A DNA stretch of 36,751 nucleotides from Lachnospiraceae bacterium (GTDB lineage: Bacteria > Bacillota > Clostridia > Lachnospirales > Lachnospiraceae): assembly GCA_014804285.1 (NCBI GenBank), contig JAAVAA010000097.1, positions 1 to 36,751 of the forward strand, in the 5' to 3' direction. The notes below the pieces were generated by a model. That model was not told the origin of the DNA. It was given only the letters and a program-made list of their open reading frames with translations, and did no database searches. This document shows, piece after piece, positions 1-7,641 of this stretch. A program made the position numbers and the translations under genes. How positions within the stretch are numbered: position 1 is the first letter of the stretch; every line of letters starts with the position of its first letter.

Positions 1-19
1 TCTTAAGGAGCCCTTTAAA

Positions 20-69
20 AAGCGTCAGCACTTAGTGAGGTTTTTTTTTTTTTTTTGCTGTTACGCTTT
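20..69. repeat. Imperfect inverted repeat enclosing a T16 tract
   Basis: AAGCGT-CAGCA at 20-30 can pair with TGCTG-TT-ACGCTT at about 57-69, with 16 consecutive T at 41-56 in the loop. No gene is visible in positions 1-210. The words CTTAGTGA (31, 152) and TCTTAAGG (1, 167) each occur twice here. It may be the end of an upstream transcription unit, but no clear function can be assigned. Confidence 0.3.
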
Positions 70-216
70 TTATAGAACGAGAGTGTGGCGACGTAGAATT
101 TGATTTCTATCCGGGTTTTATATTGATCTCTGTATCCCAGCTAAACGCTAACTTAGTGACGTTGTCTTAAGGCACAAGCATGAAGATTTTTTCCTTAAAA
201 AATTATTCAGCAGATA

Positions 217-234
217 TTGACAAATAATTAACAA
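217..234. promoter_or_regulatory. Possible Rex operator overlapping the hflK -35
   Basis: TTGACAA-ATAA-TTAACAA matches 12 of 14 fixed positions of the Rex consensus TTGTTAA-N4-TTAACAA. Part of the match is simply the -35 hexamer, so chance is possible. The same degree of match occurs at the thl promoter. Confidence 0.3.
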
Positions 235-245
235 TATGCTATTAT
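217..245 (+). promoter_or_regulatory. Sigma-A type promoter of hflKC
   Basis: TTGACA (217-222), a 17-base spacer and TATTAT (240-245) form a near-consensus promoter. The expected start near 252 is just before the riboswitch P1 helix. Confidence 0.85.
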
Positions 246-255
246 CATCTCAACA

Positions 256-360
256 GATAAAAGGGAGTAGCTTATATCCCATAAGAAGGATATACTTGAA
301 ACGTCAGGACGATGGAAACATCCGTTTCGAGTCAGGTGGAACTGTAGCAAGACTTTTATC
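256..360 (+). promoter_or_regulatory. yybP-ykoY manganese riboswitch (aptamer)
   Basis: The sequence has the hallmarks of the yybP-ykoY family: AAAGGGAGTAGC at 260-271, a stem TATATCC/GGATATA, GTCA followed by a GATG-GAAA-CATC hairpin closed by GAAACG/CGTTTC, and TAGCAAGAC at 344-352. P1 is formed by GATAAAAG (256-263) with CTTTTATC (353-360). The 3' strand of P1 is also the 5' arm of the following terminator, so ligand-stabilised P1 should prevent termination, as in known Mn2+-ON switches. The gene controlled would be hflK. Confidence 0.9.
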
Positions 361-393
361 GCAGCGTAAATGCCGCGATAAAGGTCTTTTTTT
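351..393 (+). terminator. Riboswitch-controlled intrinsic terminator
   Basis: GACTTTTATCGC (351-362) pairs with GCGATAAAGGTC (375-386; one G-U pair) and is followed by seven T. Its 5' arm overlaps the P1 3' strand of the riboswitch, so the two folds are mutually exclusive. Confidence 0.9.
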
Positions 394-439
394 AAACCTT
401 GTAAACGGTATTTACAGGAAAACAAAAGGAGGGCATGTT

Positions 440-1519
440 ATGTTAGGAAAGAAAAAAAGCAATGTTTATCAACAGAAGGAGCCGGGGCAGGTTGGTGCGA
501 AATTGGGGAAAACGGCAGGCATCATTGTAGGTATATTTGCGGTGGTTTATCTGCTGGCAGGAAGTGTATATTCCCTGAAGGAAAATGAATATGCGGTAGT
601 CAGTACCTTTGGGGTACCGTCGATTGTGGAGGAGTCGGGCATTCACTTGAAGATTCCTTATATACAAAGACTTCATAAGGTCCCCAAGACCATTAATGGT
701 TTCCCTATCGGATATCGGACAAACAGCGACGAATCGGTGGATGCGGAGTCCTTTATGATTACAAGAGATTACAATTTTGTGAATGTGGACTTTTATGTGG
801 AGTACCGGGTAACGGATCCTGTCAAATACCTGTATTCATCGGAGAGCCCGATTGATGTTTTGAAGATGCTTACCCAGAGCTATATCAGGGACACCATTGG
901 TCTGTATGACGTGGACAGCGTGATCACTACCGGAAAGAACGAGATACAGGCATCGATCAAGGAAAAGATTATCGGACGTTTGGAGAAGGAAGATATTGGT
1001 ATCCAGCTTGTGAACATCACGATACAGGATGCGGAGCCGCCTACTCAGGAAGTGATCAATGCTTTTAAGAATGTGGAGAATGCAAAGCAGGGAAAGGAAA
1101 CTTCCATTAATAAGGCAAATCAAAAGAGGAATGAGGATATTCCTGCTGCCAGAGCATTAGCCGATGAAACGGTTAAGACTGCGCAGGCGCAGGCCGAGGA
1201 GCGTGTGAATGAAGCGAAAGGACAGGTTGCAAGGTTAAATGAGCTTTATGCTGAGTATCAAAAGTATCCGCTGATTACCAAGCAGAGAATGTTTTATGAG
1301 ACTATGGAAGAGATTTTGCCGGATATGAAGGTAATTATTGAAAAAAGTGATGGAAGCACTCAGACCATGCTGCCCTTGGAGTCCTTTACGGGGGGTTCAG
1401 ACAATGCCGTAACTTCAAACAATTCGACAGGTGCAGGACTTTGGAGTACGACAGGAACGGATAGCAGGCAGAATACAGTAGATTCCGAACAGGAAGCTGC
1501 TTCGGAAGATGAAAATTAA
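440..1519 (+). CDS. hflK: HflK-like SPFH/band-7 membrane protein
   Basis: Likely HflK, 359 residues, which in characterised bacteria forms with HflC a membrane cage that modulates the FtsH protease. The sequence shows a basic N-terminus, one membrane segment at about residues 26-47, an SPFH domain starting at ENEYAVVSTFG, and a long charged Ala/Glu/Gln-rich coiled coil before a Ser/Thr/Gly-rich tail. The ATG at 440 is chosen because AGGAGG lies 6 bases upstream; the open frame reaches back to 236, but that part is riboswitch RNA. hflC follows after 24 bases, so the two are co-transcribed. No ftsH is nearby. Expression is predicted to be controlled by the Mn2+ riboswitch in the leader and perhaps by Rex. 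Assignment to HflK rather than another SPFH protein rests on the pairing and layout. Confidence 0.85.
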   Translation: MLGKKKSNVYQQKEPGQVGAKLGKTAGIIVGIFAVVYLLAGSVYSLKENEYAVVSTFGVPSIVEESGIHLKIPYIQRLHKVPKTINGFPIGYRTNSDESVDAESFMITRDYNFVNVDFYVEYRVTDPVKYLYSSESPIDVLKMLTQSYIRDTIGLYDVDSVITTGKNEIQASIKEKIIGRLEKEDIGIQLVNITIQDAEPPTQEVINAFKNVENAKQGKETSINKANQKRNEDIPAARALADETVKTAQAQAEERVNEAKGQVARLNELYAEYQKYPLITKQRMFYETMEEILPDMKVIIEKSDGSTQTMLPLESFTGGSDNAVTSNNSTGAGLWSTTGTDSRQNTVDSEQEAASEDEN

Positions 1520-1543
1520 CGGAGGAAAGGAAGGTTAGGAATT

Positions 1544-2410
1544 ATGAAGAAAAAATCTTTTATGGTAACAATAATCATGGTGTTTTTCCTTGCATTTATT
1601 TTGCTCAATGCGGGATTGGTAGTTACTTATCCTAATGAATATACAGTGATCAAGCAGTTTGGAAGGATAGAAAGTATCAGGAGTCAGCCGGGAGTAAGCG
1701 TGAAGATACCTTTTATCCAGACGGCGGAGAAGATTGAAAAGGAAGTGCTGTTGTACGATCTTGCAGTAAGCGACGTTATGACGAAAGACAAAAAATCAAT
1801 GATTGCCGACTGCTTTGTGCTTTGGAGGATCGATGATCCTTACAAGTATACCCAGACCTTAAGCGCCCAAAAGAGTAATGCGGAATTCCGTATTGATACC
1901 ATCGTATATAATAGTCTGAAAAATGTGATCAGCAGCTTAAGCCAGGAGGAAGTGATCAGCGGTCGTGACGGGGAACTTGCCCAGGCGATAGAGGATAATA
2001 TCGGGGATACTTTAAGCCAGTATGGTATTACCCTGCTGGCAGTGGAGACCAAGTCTCTGGATCTGCCGGACGAAAACAAAAATGCAGTTTATGAGCGTAT
2101 GATCTCTGAACGGAACAACATAGCGGCAACCTATCAGGCGGAAGGACAGGAGGAAGCAAAGGAGATTTCCAATAATACCAATGCGGAGATCATTGTCATG
2201 CAGTCGGAAGCAGATGCCCAGGCGGAGGAGATTATTGCAAAAGGAGAGGCAGAGTACATGCGTATTTTAAGCGATGCTTATAATGATCCGGAAAAGGCAG
2301 ACTTTTACCTGTTCTTAAGATCTCTGGATGCGGCAAAGAAGACTATGACCGGAAACAATAAGACGTTGATCATTGATGAGACTTCGCCCATCGCGCAGAT
2401 CTTTTACTAA
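1544..2410 (+). CDS. hflC: HflC-like SPFH/band-7 membrane protein
   Basis: HflC partner of the preceding gene, 288 residues. One N-terminal membrane segment (about residues 7-28) is followed by PNEYTVIKQFGRIES, a typical HflC start of the SPFH domain, and by an Ala/Glu-rich coiled coil. The C-terminal part has the HflC pattern of DPEKADFYLFLRSLDA and ends in a short hydrophobic tail. A GGAGG-type site precedes the ATG. No terminator is seen after the gene; the thl promoter begins 34 bases downstream. It is the second and apparently last gene of the riboswitch-controlled unit, although read-through into the butyrate operon cannot be excluded. Confidence 0.88.
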   Translation: MKKKSFMVTIIMVFFLAFILLNAGLVVTYPNEYTVIKQFGRIESIRSQPGVSVKIPFIQTAEKIEKEVLLYDLAVSDVMTKDKKSMIADCFVLWRIDDPYKYTQTLSAQKSNAEFRIDTIVYNSLKNVISSLSQEEVISGRDGELAQAIEDNIGDTLSQYGITLLAVETKSLDLPDENKNAVYERMISERNNIAATYQAEGQEEAKEISNNTNAEIIVMQSEADAQAEEIIAKGEAEYMRILSDAYNDPEKADFYLFLRSLDAAKKTMTGNNKTLIIDETSPIAQIFY

Positions 2411-2443
2411 GATGTTATTTTTGCAAATATGGAAGGGAATAGA

Positions 2444-2472
2444 TTGCAAAAAAAGGGGGGCTATGATATAAT
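2444..2472 (+). promoter_or_regulatory. Promoter of the butyrate operon
   Basis: TTGCAA (2444-2449), a 17-base spacer and TATAAT (2467-2472), with TG at 2464-2465 giving an extended -10. The expected start is near 2479. Confidence 0.85.
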
Positions 2473-2485
2473 TAAAGCCATGGCA

Positions 2486-2503
2486 ATGATAAAAAATTAA
2501 CAA
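2486..2503. promoter_or_regulatory. Rex-like operator of the butyrate operon
   Basis: ATGATAA-AAAA-TTAACAA matches 12 of 14 fixed positions of the clostridial Rex consensus TTGTTAA-N4-TTAACAA; the right half is perfect. It lies 13 bases after the -10, where a bound repressor would block transcription. Rex senses the NADH/NAD+ ratio and is known to repress thl-crt-bcd-etf genes in clostridia. Confidence 0.6.
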
Positions 2504-2560
2504 TCGTTGCGGGACAAAATATAATAAAAATAAGTTTTCAATCGAACGGAGGAATGAACA

Positions 2561-3745
2561 ATGGCAAAGAAAGTAGTTTTAGCCGGTGCATGCCGTACTG
2601 CAATCGGTACCATGGGCGGCTCACTCAGCACAACACCTGCCGCTGAGCTTGGTGCAATTGTTATCAAGGAGGCTTTAAACAGAGCAGGAGTTGCTCCCGA
2701 AGCAGTAGATCAGGTATACATGGGATGCGTTATCCAGGCCGGTCTTGGACAGAACGTAGCACGTCAGGCATCCATCAAAGCGGGATTACCGATTGAAGTA
2801 CCTGCAGTTACCATGAACGTAGTCTGCGGTTCCGGTCTTAACTGTGTAAACCAGGCAGCGCAGATGATTATGGCAGGGGATGCTGATATCGTTGTAGCAG
2901 GCGGTATGGAAAATATGTCCATGGCTCCCTACGCAGTTCCTCAGGGACGTTACGGATACAGAATGAACAATGGTGTTTTAGTAGATACCATGATCAAGGA
3001 TGCTCTCTGGGATGCATTCAATGATTACCACATGATTACTACAGCAGACAATATCTGCAGGGAATGGGGTCTTACCAGAGAAGAGCTGGACGAGTTCGCA
3101 TTAAAGAGCCAGCAGAAAGCAGAAGCAGCTCAGAAGTCCGGCGCATTTGATGCAGAGATCGTACCGGTTATGGTTAAGAAGAAAAAAGAAATGGTTGAGT
3201 TTAAGGTGGATGAAGGTCCTCGTGCAGGTTCTACTATTGAAGGTCTTGCAAAGCTTCGTCCTATTAATCCCGACGGATTTGTTACCGCAGGAAATGCATC
3301 CGGCATCAATGACGGTGCAGCGGCAATCGTAGTGATGAGCGAAGAGAAGGCGAAAGAACTGGGCGTTAAGCCTATGGCAACCTTTGTGGCTGGAGCGCTT
3401 GCAGGCGTACGTCCTGAGGTTATGGGTATCGGTCCTGTTGCATCTACCAAGAAGGTTCTTGCTAAGACAGGTATGAAGATTGAAGACTTTGATATCATAG
3501 AGGCAAACGAAGCATTTGCAGCACAGTCCGTAGCAGTCGGCAAGGATCTTGGAATTGATGTTGATAAGCAGCTCAATCCTAACGGCGGCGCTATTGCACT
3601 TGGACACCCTGTAGGAGCTTCCGGATGCCGAATCCTTGTAACCCTGCTTCATGAGATGCAGGCAAAGGGAGCTAAGACAGGTCTTGCTACCCTGTGTATC
3701 GGTGGCGGCATGGGCTGCTCCACGATCGTTAAAATTGAGGATTAG
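2561..3745 (+). CDS. thl: Acetyl-CoA C-acetyltransferase (thiolase)
   Basis: Condenses two acetyl-CoA into acetoacetyl-CoA, the first step of butyrate synthesis. The 394-residue length is normal for a biosynthetic thiolase. The nucleophile is Cys89 in NVVCGSGLN; the C-terminal active-site motifs GHPVGASG and CIGGGMG carry the catalytic His and second Cys. NEAFAAQS is also present. AGGAGG-like CGGAGG precedes the ATG by about 8 bases. It is the first gene of the operon, directly behind the promoter and Rex-like site, and uses codons typical of highly expressed genes. A degradative thiolase is unlikely given the gene order thl-crt-hbd-bcd-etfBA. Confidence 0.96.
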   Translation: MAKKVVLAGACRTAIGTMGGSLSTTPAAELGAIVIKEALNRAGVAPEAVDQVYMGCVIQAGLGQNVARQASIKAGLPIEVPAVTMNVVCGSGLNCVNQAAQMIMAGDADIVVAGGMENMSMAPYAVPQGRYGYRMNNGVLVDTMIKDALWDAFNDYHMITTADNICREWGLTREELDEFALKSQQKAEAAQKSGAFDAEIVPVMVKKKKEMVEFKVDEGPRAGSTIEGLAKLRPINPDGFVTAGNASGINDGAAAIVVMSEEKAKELGVKPMATFVAGALAGVRPEVMGIGPVASTKKVLAKTGMKIEDFDIIEANEAFAAQSVAVGKDLGIDVDKQLNPNGGAIALGHPVGASGCRILVTLLHEMQAKGAKTGLATLCIGGGMGCSTIVKIED

Positions 3746-3752
3746 TTAACAG

Positions 3753-3820
3753 ATAGTGAACGACATGATGTCGTTCACTATAACATGATAAGCAGGCTTA
3801 AATTTTTAGGTCTGCTTATC
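3753..3820 (+). other. Two strong intra-operon hairpins between thl and crt
   Basis: The first is a perfect 13-bp stem, ATAGTGAACGACA (3753-3765) and TGTCGTTCACTAT (3769-3781), with a 3-base loop. The second is GATAAGCAG (3787-3795) with CTGCTTATC (3812-3820). Neither has a T tract, so they look like mRNA processing or stability elements, or weak attenuators that set the thl:crt ratio. A third small hairpin, GCGCC/GGCGC near 3843-3860, precedes the crt ribosome binding site. Confidence 0.65.
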
Positions 3821-3876
3821 CGAATGTCTGGGAATAGTTAACGAGCGCCGGGAAGTGGCGCAGAAAAGAGGTTAAA

Positions 3877-4662
3877 ATGGAATTTATCGTATACGAGCAG
3901 AAAGGTACATACGGCATTATCACCATCAGCCGTGAAAAGGCGCTGAATGCATTGAACTCACAGGTTCTTGAAGAACTGGACAAAACACTGGATGAGGTAA
4001 ATCTTGACGAAGTAAGATGTCTGATCTTAACAGGCGCAGGGCAGAAGTCTTTTGTAGCCGGCGCAGATATCGGCGAGATGAGCACACTGACCAAAGCAGA
4101 AGGCGAAGCTTTTGGAAAGAAGGGAAATGATGTGTTCCGCAAGCTGGAAACTTTCCCCATTCCCGTTATTGCAGCAATCAATGGATTTGCATTAGGCGGC
4201 GGCTGTGAGATTTCCATGAGTTGTGATATCCGTATCTGTTCCGATAACGCGGTATTTGGACAGCCGGAGGTTGGTCTTGGAATTACTCCCGGCTTTGGCG
4301 GCACACAGAGACTGGCACGTCTTGTAGGTGCAGGCATGGCAAAGCAGATGATTTACACAGCTAGAAATATCAAGGCTGACGAGGCATTCAGGATTGGTCT
4401 TGTAAACGCTGTATATACTCAGGAAGAGTTGATGCCTGCAGCAGAAAAGATGGCGGCTGGTATTGCAAAGAACGCTCCTATTGCTGTAAGGAACTGCAAG
4501 AAGGCAATCAATGAAGGACTGGATGTTGATATGGATCAGGCAATTGTGATTGAAGAGAAGCTTTTTGGCGATTGCTTTGAGACAGAAGATCAGAAATACG
4601 GCATGGCATTTTTCCTTGACAAAAATAAAGAAAAAGTAAAAGAGCCTTTTAAGAACTGCTAG
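3877..4662 (+). CDS. crt: 3-hydroxybutyryl-CoA dehydratase (crotonase)
   Basis: Dehydrates 3-hydroxybutyryl-CoA to crotonyl-CoA. The 261-residue protein has the crotonase fold signatures: oxyanion-hole AGADI at 61-65 and GGG at 107-109, and the catalytic glutamates Glu111 (GGGCE) and Glu131 (GQPEVGLG), which correspond to the pair in clostridial Crt. A GAGG site lies about 6 bases before the ATG. It is separated from thl by 131 bases that hold several hairpins, and is otherwise part of the same operon. Other enoyl-CoA hydratases share the fold, but the context fixes the role. Confidence 0.95.
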   Translation: MEFIVYEQKGTYGIITISREKALNALNSQVLEELDKTLDEVNLDEVRCLILTGAGQKSFVAGADIGEMSTLTKAEGEAFGKKGNDVFRKLETFPIPVIAAINGFALGGGCEISMSCDIRICSDNAVFGQPEVGLGITPGFGGTQRLARLVGAGMAKQMIYTARNIKADEAFRIGLVNAVYTQEELMPAAEKMAAGIAKNAPIAVRNCKKAINEGLDVDMDQAIVIEEKLFGDCFETEDQKYGMAFFLDKNKEKVKEPFKNC

Positions 4663-4673
4663 TTGATTTTACT

Positions 4674-4702
4674 ACTGCCAAAAGGCATCATCATTTGGCA
4701 GT
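4674..4702 (+). other. Intra-operon hairpin between crt and hbd
   Basis: ACTGCCAAA (4674-4682) pairs with TTTGGCAGT (4694-4702), a perfect 9-bp stem with an 11-base loop, followed by AAAAATA rather than T. It is more likely an mRNA stability or processing element than a terminator. Confidence 0.6.
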
Positions 4703-4737
4703 GAAAAATACAAACAAAAATAATAGGAGGAATGAAA

Positions 4738-5580
4738 ATGAAAGTAGGTATTATTGGTGCTGGTACCATGGGTGCCGGAATCGCACAGGCTTTTGCAATG
4801 ACAGATGGTTATGAAGTTTGTCTCTGCGATATCAAGATGGAGTTCGCTGAGGGCGGAAAAGCAAGAATTCAGAAGAACATGAACTTCCTGGTAAGCAAGG
4901 AGAAAATCACACAGGAAAAAGCAGACGAGATCATGGCTAAGATTACCTGTGGTTTAAAGGATATTTGTACAGACTGTGACCTGATCGTGGAGGTTGCTCC
5001 TGAGAACATGAAGATTAAGAAGGATACCTTTAAGGAGCTTATGGATATTGTTAAGCCTGACTGCATGTTCGCATCCAACACTTCTTCTCTTTCTATCACA
5101 GAGATCGGTGCCGGCCTTGACAGACCTATGATCGGTATGCATTTCTTCAATCCGGCAGACAGAATGAAGCTGGTAGAAGTAATTGCAGGTGAGAATACAC
5201 CGGATGATATGGTAGAAAAAATCAAAGCAATCGCAACAGAGATCGGCAAGACACCTGTACAGGTTAAGGAAGCTCCCGGCTTTGTTGTAAATAGAATTCT
5301 GATCCCGATGATCAACGAAGCAATCGGTATCTATGCTGATGGTATTGCAAGCGTAGCTGATATTGATGAAGCTATGAAGCTTGGTGCAAGCCATCCCATG
5401 GGACCTCTGGCTCTTGGTGATCTGGTTGGTCTGGATATCGTGCTTGCTATCATGGAAGTGCTTCAGAGCGAGACAGGCGATCCCAAGTATCGTCCTCATC
5501 CCCTTCTTCGCAAGATGGTCCGCGCAGGCAAGCTTGGTAAGAAGACTGGCGTAGGTTTCTATGATTATTCAAAGAAATAA
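4738..5580 (+). CDS. hbd: 3-hydroxybutyryl-CoA dehydrogenase
   Basis: Reduces acetoacetyl-CoA to 3-hydroxybutyryl-CoA with NAD(P)H. The 280-residue product starts MKVGIIGAGTMGAGIAQAF, with the Rossmann motif GxGxxG at residues 7-12. The catalytic dyad is visible as His135 in MHFFNPADRMKLVEV and Glu147. There are two in-frame ATGs: AGGAGG at 4725-4730 is only 1 base before 4732 but 7 bases before 4738, so 4738 is chosen, which also matches how the family starts. The length is usual for clostridial Hbd. It is the third gene of the butyrate operon. Confidence 0.95.
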   Translation: MKVGIIGAGTMGAGIAQAFAMTDGYEVCLCDIKMEFAEGGKARIQKNMNFLVSKEKITQEKADEIMAKITCGLKDICTDCDLIVEVAPENMKIKKDTFKELMDIVKPDCMFASNTSSLSITEIGAGLDRPMIGMHFFNPADRMKLVEVIAGENTPDDMVEKIKAIATEIGKTPVQVKEAPGFVVNRILIPMINEAIGIYADGIASVADIDEAMKLGASHPMGPLALGDLVGLDIVLAIMEVLQSETGDPKYRPHPLLRKMVRAGKLGKKTGVGFYDYSKK

Positions 5581-5627
5581 TTGTTTGTAGTAAATAATAT
5601 AGCATGACAAATGGAGGAAGTAATATC

Positions 5628-6782
5628 ATGGATTTTATGTTAACCAAACAACATGAAATGGCTAGAACTCTTTTTAAAGAGTTCGCAGAAAAAGAAGTAA
5701 AGCCTCTGGCACAGGAAGTCGATGAGACTGAAGTTTTCCCCAGAGGAACTGTTGAAAAGATGGCAAAAGCCGGTTTTCTTGGAATTCCTGTTCCCAAGGA
5801 GTACGGCGGACAGGGATGCGATCCTTTAACCTACGCTATGTGTGTTGAGGAGCTTTCCAAGGTTTGCGGTACCACAGGCGTTATCGTTTCTGCACATACA
5901 TCACTTTGCTGTGACCCGATCATGACATATGGAACCGAAGAGCAGAAGCAGAAATACTTAGTACCTCTTGCAAAGGGCGAGAAGCTGGGCGCATTTGGTC
6001 TTACCGAGCCCGGTGCTGGTACAGACGCACAGGGACAGCAGACTAAGGCTGTTCTGGATGGAGATGAGTGGGTACTTAACGGATCCAAGATCTTTATCAC
6101 AAACGGTAAGGAAGCTGATGTTTATGTTATTTTCGCAGTTACAAGTGTTGTAACGGATGCAAAGGGCAGAAGCAAAAAGATGATCTCCGCATTTATCGTT
6201 GAGAAGGGAACACCCGGCTTTACCTTTGGTACAAAGGAAAAGAAAATGGGTATCCGCGGCTCATCTACTTATGAGCTGATCTTTACAGACTGCCGTATCC
6301 CGAAAGAGAACCTTTTGGGACAGGAAGGCAAGGGCTTTGGTATCGCTATGCATACTCTTGACGGCGGACGTATCGGTATCGCTGCACAGGCTCTCGGTAT
6401 TGCAGAAGGCGCTTTAGACAGAACTGTTGAGTACGTAAAAGAGAGAAAGCAGTTCGGAAGAGCCATCGGCGCATTCCAGAATACACAGTTCCAGCTTGCA
6501 GATATGGCAACCAAGGTTCAGGCTGCTCAGCTTATGGTATACCGCGCAGCAATGGCTAAGGCTACCCAGAAGGTTTACTCCGTAGAAGCAGCAATGGCTA
6601 AGCTGTACGCAGCAGAGGTTGCTATGGAAGTAACAACCAAGGCAGTTCAGCTCCATGGCGGATATGGCTACATCAGAGAGTACGACGTAGAGCGTATGAT
6701 GAGAGATGCCAAGATCACCGAGATCTACGAAGGAACATCCGAGGTTCAGAGGATGGTCATCTCCGGTGCATTGCTTAAGTAA
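5628..6782 (+). CDS. bcd: Butyryl-CoA dehydrogenase
   Basis: Flavin acyl-CoA dehydrogenase that reduces crotonyl-CoA to butyryl-CoA and forms a complex with EtfAB. It has 384 residues from the ATG at 5628, which has GGAGG 10 bases upstream; an earlier ATG at 5604 has no such site. The FAD and substrate motifs FGLTEPGAGTDA and GGRIGIAAQALGIAEGA are present, and the catalytic base is Glu368 in IYEGTSEVQR, as in short-chain acyl-CoA dehydrogenases. Together with the adjacent etfB and etfA it should carry out NADH-dependent, ferredoxin-coupled electron bifurcation, as shown for clostridial Bcd-Etf complexes. Confidence 0.95.
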   Translation: MDFMLTKQHEMARTLFKEFAEKEVKPLAQEVDETEVFPRGTVEKMAKAGFLGIPVPKEYGGQGCDPLTYAMCVEELSKVCGTTGVIVSAHTSLCCDPIMTYGTEEQKQKYLVPLAKGEKLGAFGLTEPGAGTDAQGQQTKAVLDGDEWVLNGSKIFITNGKEADVYVIFAVTSVVTDAKGRSKKMISAFIVEKGTPGFTFGTKEKKMGIRGSSTYELIFTDCRIPKENLLGQEGKGFGIAMHTLDGGRIGIAAQALGIAEGALDRTVEYVKERKQFGRAIGAFQNTQFQLADMATKVQAAQLMVYRAAMAKATQKVYSVEAAMAKLYAAEVAMEVTTKAVQLHGGYGYIREYDVERMMRDAKITEIYEGTSEVQRMVISGALLK

Positions 6783-6834
6783 TGCAAATCCGGTAACAGA
6801 AAATTAACAGATAATAAATAAGGAGAGAAATACA

Positions 6835-7617
6835 ATGAAAGTTGTTGTTTGTGTTAAACAGGTACCTGATACCAAGGGCGGCGTTAAGTTTAATCCCGAT
6901 GGTACTCTTGACAGAGGTGCAATGCTTACGATCATGAATCCTGATGACAAAGCAGGTCTTGAAGCAGCCCTTAGATTAAAAGATCAGTATGGAGCAGAAG
7001 TTACCGTAGTTACCATGGGTCTTCCTAAAGCAGAAGAAGTTCTGCGTGAGGCTATGGCTATGGGAGCTGACAAGGGAATCCTTGTTACAGACAGAGTACT
7101 GGGCGGAGCAGATACATGGGCAACCTCCCAGACACTGGCAGGCGCTATCCGTAATCTGGAATATGACCTGATCATTACAGGACGTCAGGCAATCGATGGT
7201 GATACCGCACAGGTTGGACCTCAGATTTCCGAGCATCTTGGAATACCGGTAATTTCTTATGCACAGAATATCAAGATTGATGGCGACAGCGTAATCGTTG
7301 AGCGTCAGTATGATGACAGATATCACGTATTAAAGGCTAAAATGCCCTGTCTGATCACAGCGCTTGCTGAGTTAAATGAGCCTCGTTATATGACTCCCGG
7401 CGGAATTTTCGATGCATACAATGCAGAGATCACAGTATGGGGAAGGGCTAATCTGGTTGATGTAGAAGACTCTAACTTAGGACTTAAGGGTTCACCTACC
7501 CAGATCGCAAAGGCTTCCGATAAGGTAAGAAAGGGTGCAGGCGAGAAGGTTACTCTTGATCCCGCTGAATCCGTTGATTACATTATCGATAAGTTAAAAG
7601 TAAAACACGTCATCTAA
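6835..7617 (+). CDS. etfB: Electron transfer flavoprotein beta subunit
   Basis: Small subunit of the electron-transfer flavoprotein, 260 residues. It begins MKVVVCVKQVPDT, a standard EtfB start, and carries the signature region around GRQAIDGDTAQVGPQ and the nucleotide-binding stretch DRVLGGADTWATSQTL. In bifurcating complexes this subunit holds the flavin that accepts hydride from NADH. AAGGAGAG precedes the ATG. It lies 52 bases after bcd and 24 bases before etfA in the same operon. That it bifurcates is inferred from the neighbourhood. Confidence 0.95.
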   Translation: MKVVVCVKQVPDTKGGVKFNPDGTLDRGAMLTIMNPDDKAGLEAALRLKDQYGAEVTVVTMGLPKAEEVLREAMAMGADKGILVTDRVLGGADTWATSQTLAGAIRNLEYDLIITGRQAIDGDTAQVGPQISEHLGIPVISYAQNIKIDGDSVIVERQYDDRYHVLKAKMPCLITALAELNEPRYMTPGGIFDAYNAEITVWGRANLVDVEDSNLGLKGSPTQIAKASDKVRKGAGEKVTLDPAESVDYIIDKLKVKHVI

Positions 7618-7641
7618 TAAAGATATTAATGGAGGTTCAAA

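Noticed and set aside
330..395. T-box leader for hflK (GGTGGAACTG resembles a T-box)
   Set aside because: The upstream AGTAGC, GTCA and TAGCAAGAC elements and the P1/terminator overlap fit yybP-ykoY, and no stem I with a specifier is present.
236..439. N-terminal extension of hflK in the same open frame
   Set aside because: This stretch is the riboswitch and terminator; the ATG at 440 has AGGAGG at correct spacing and gives a normal HflK N-terminus.
3101..3652. Long antisense open frames inside thl, and similar ones in crt, hbd and bcd
   Set aside because: They are shadows of highly biased codon use; no ribosome binding sites and no protein-like composition.
4732..4737. Upstream ATG of hbd
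   Set aside because: Only 1 base separates it from AGGAGG; the ATG at 4738 has the proper 7-base spacing.
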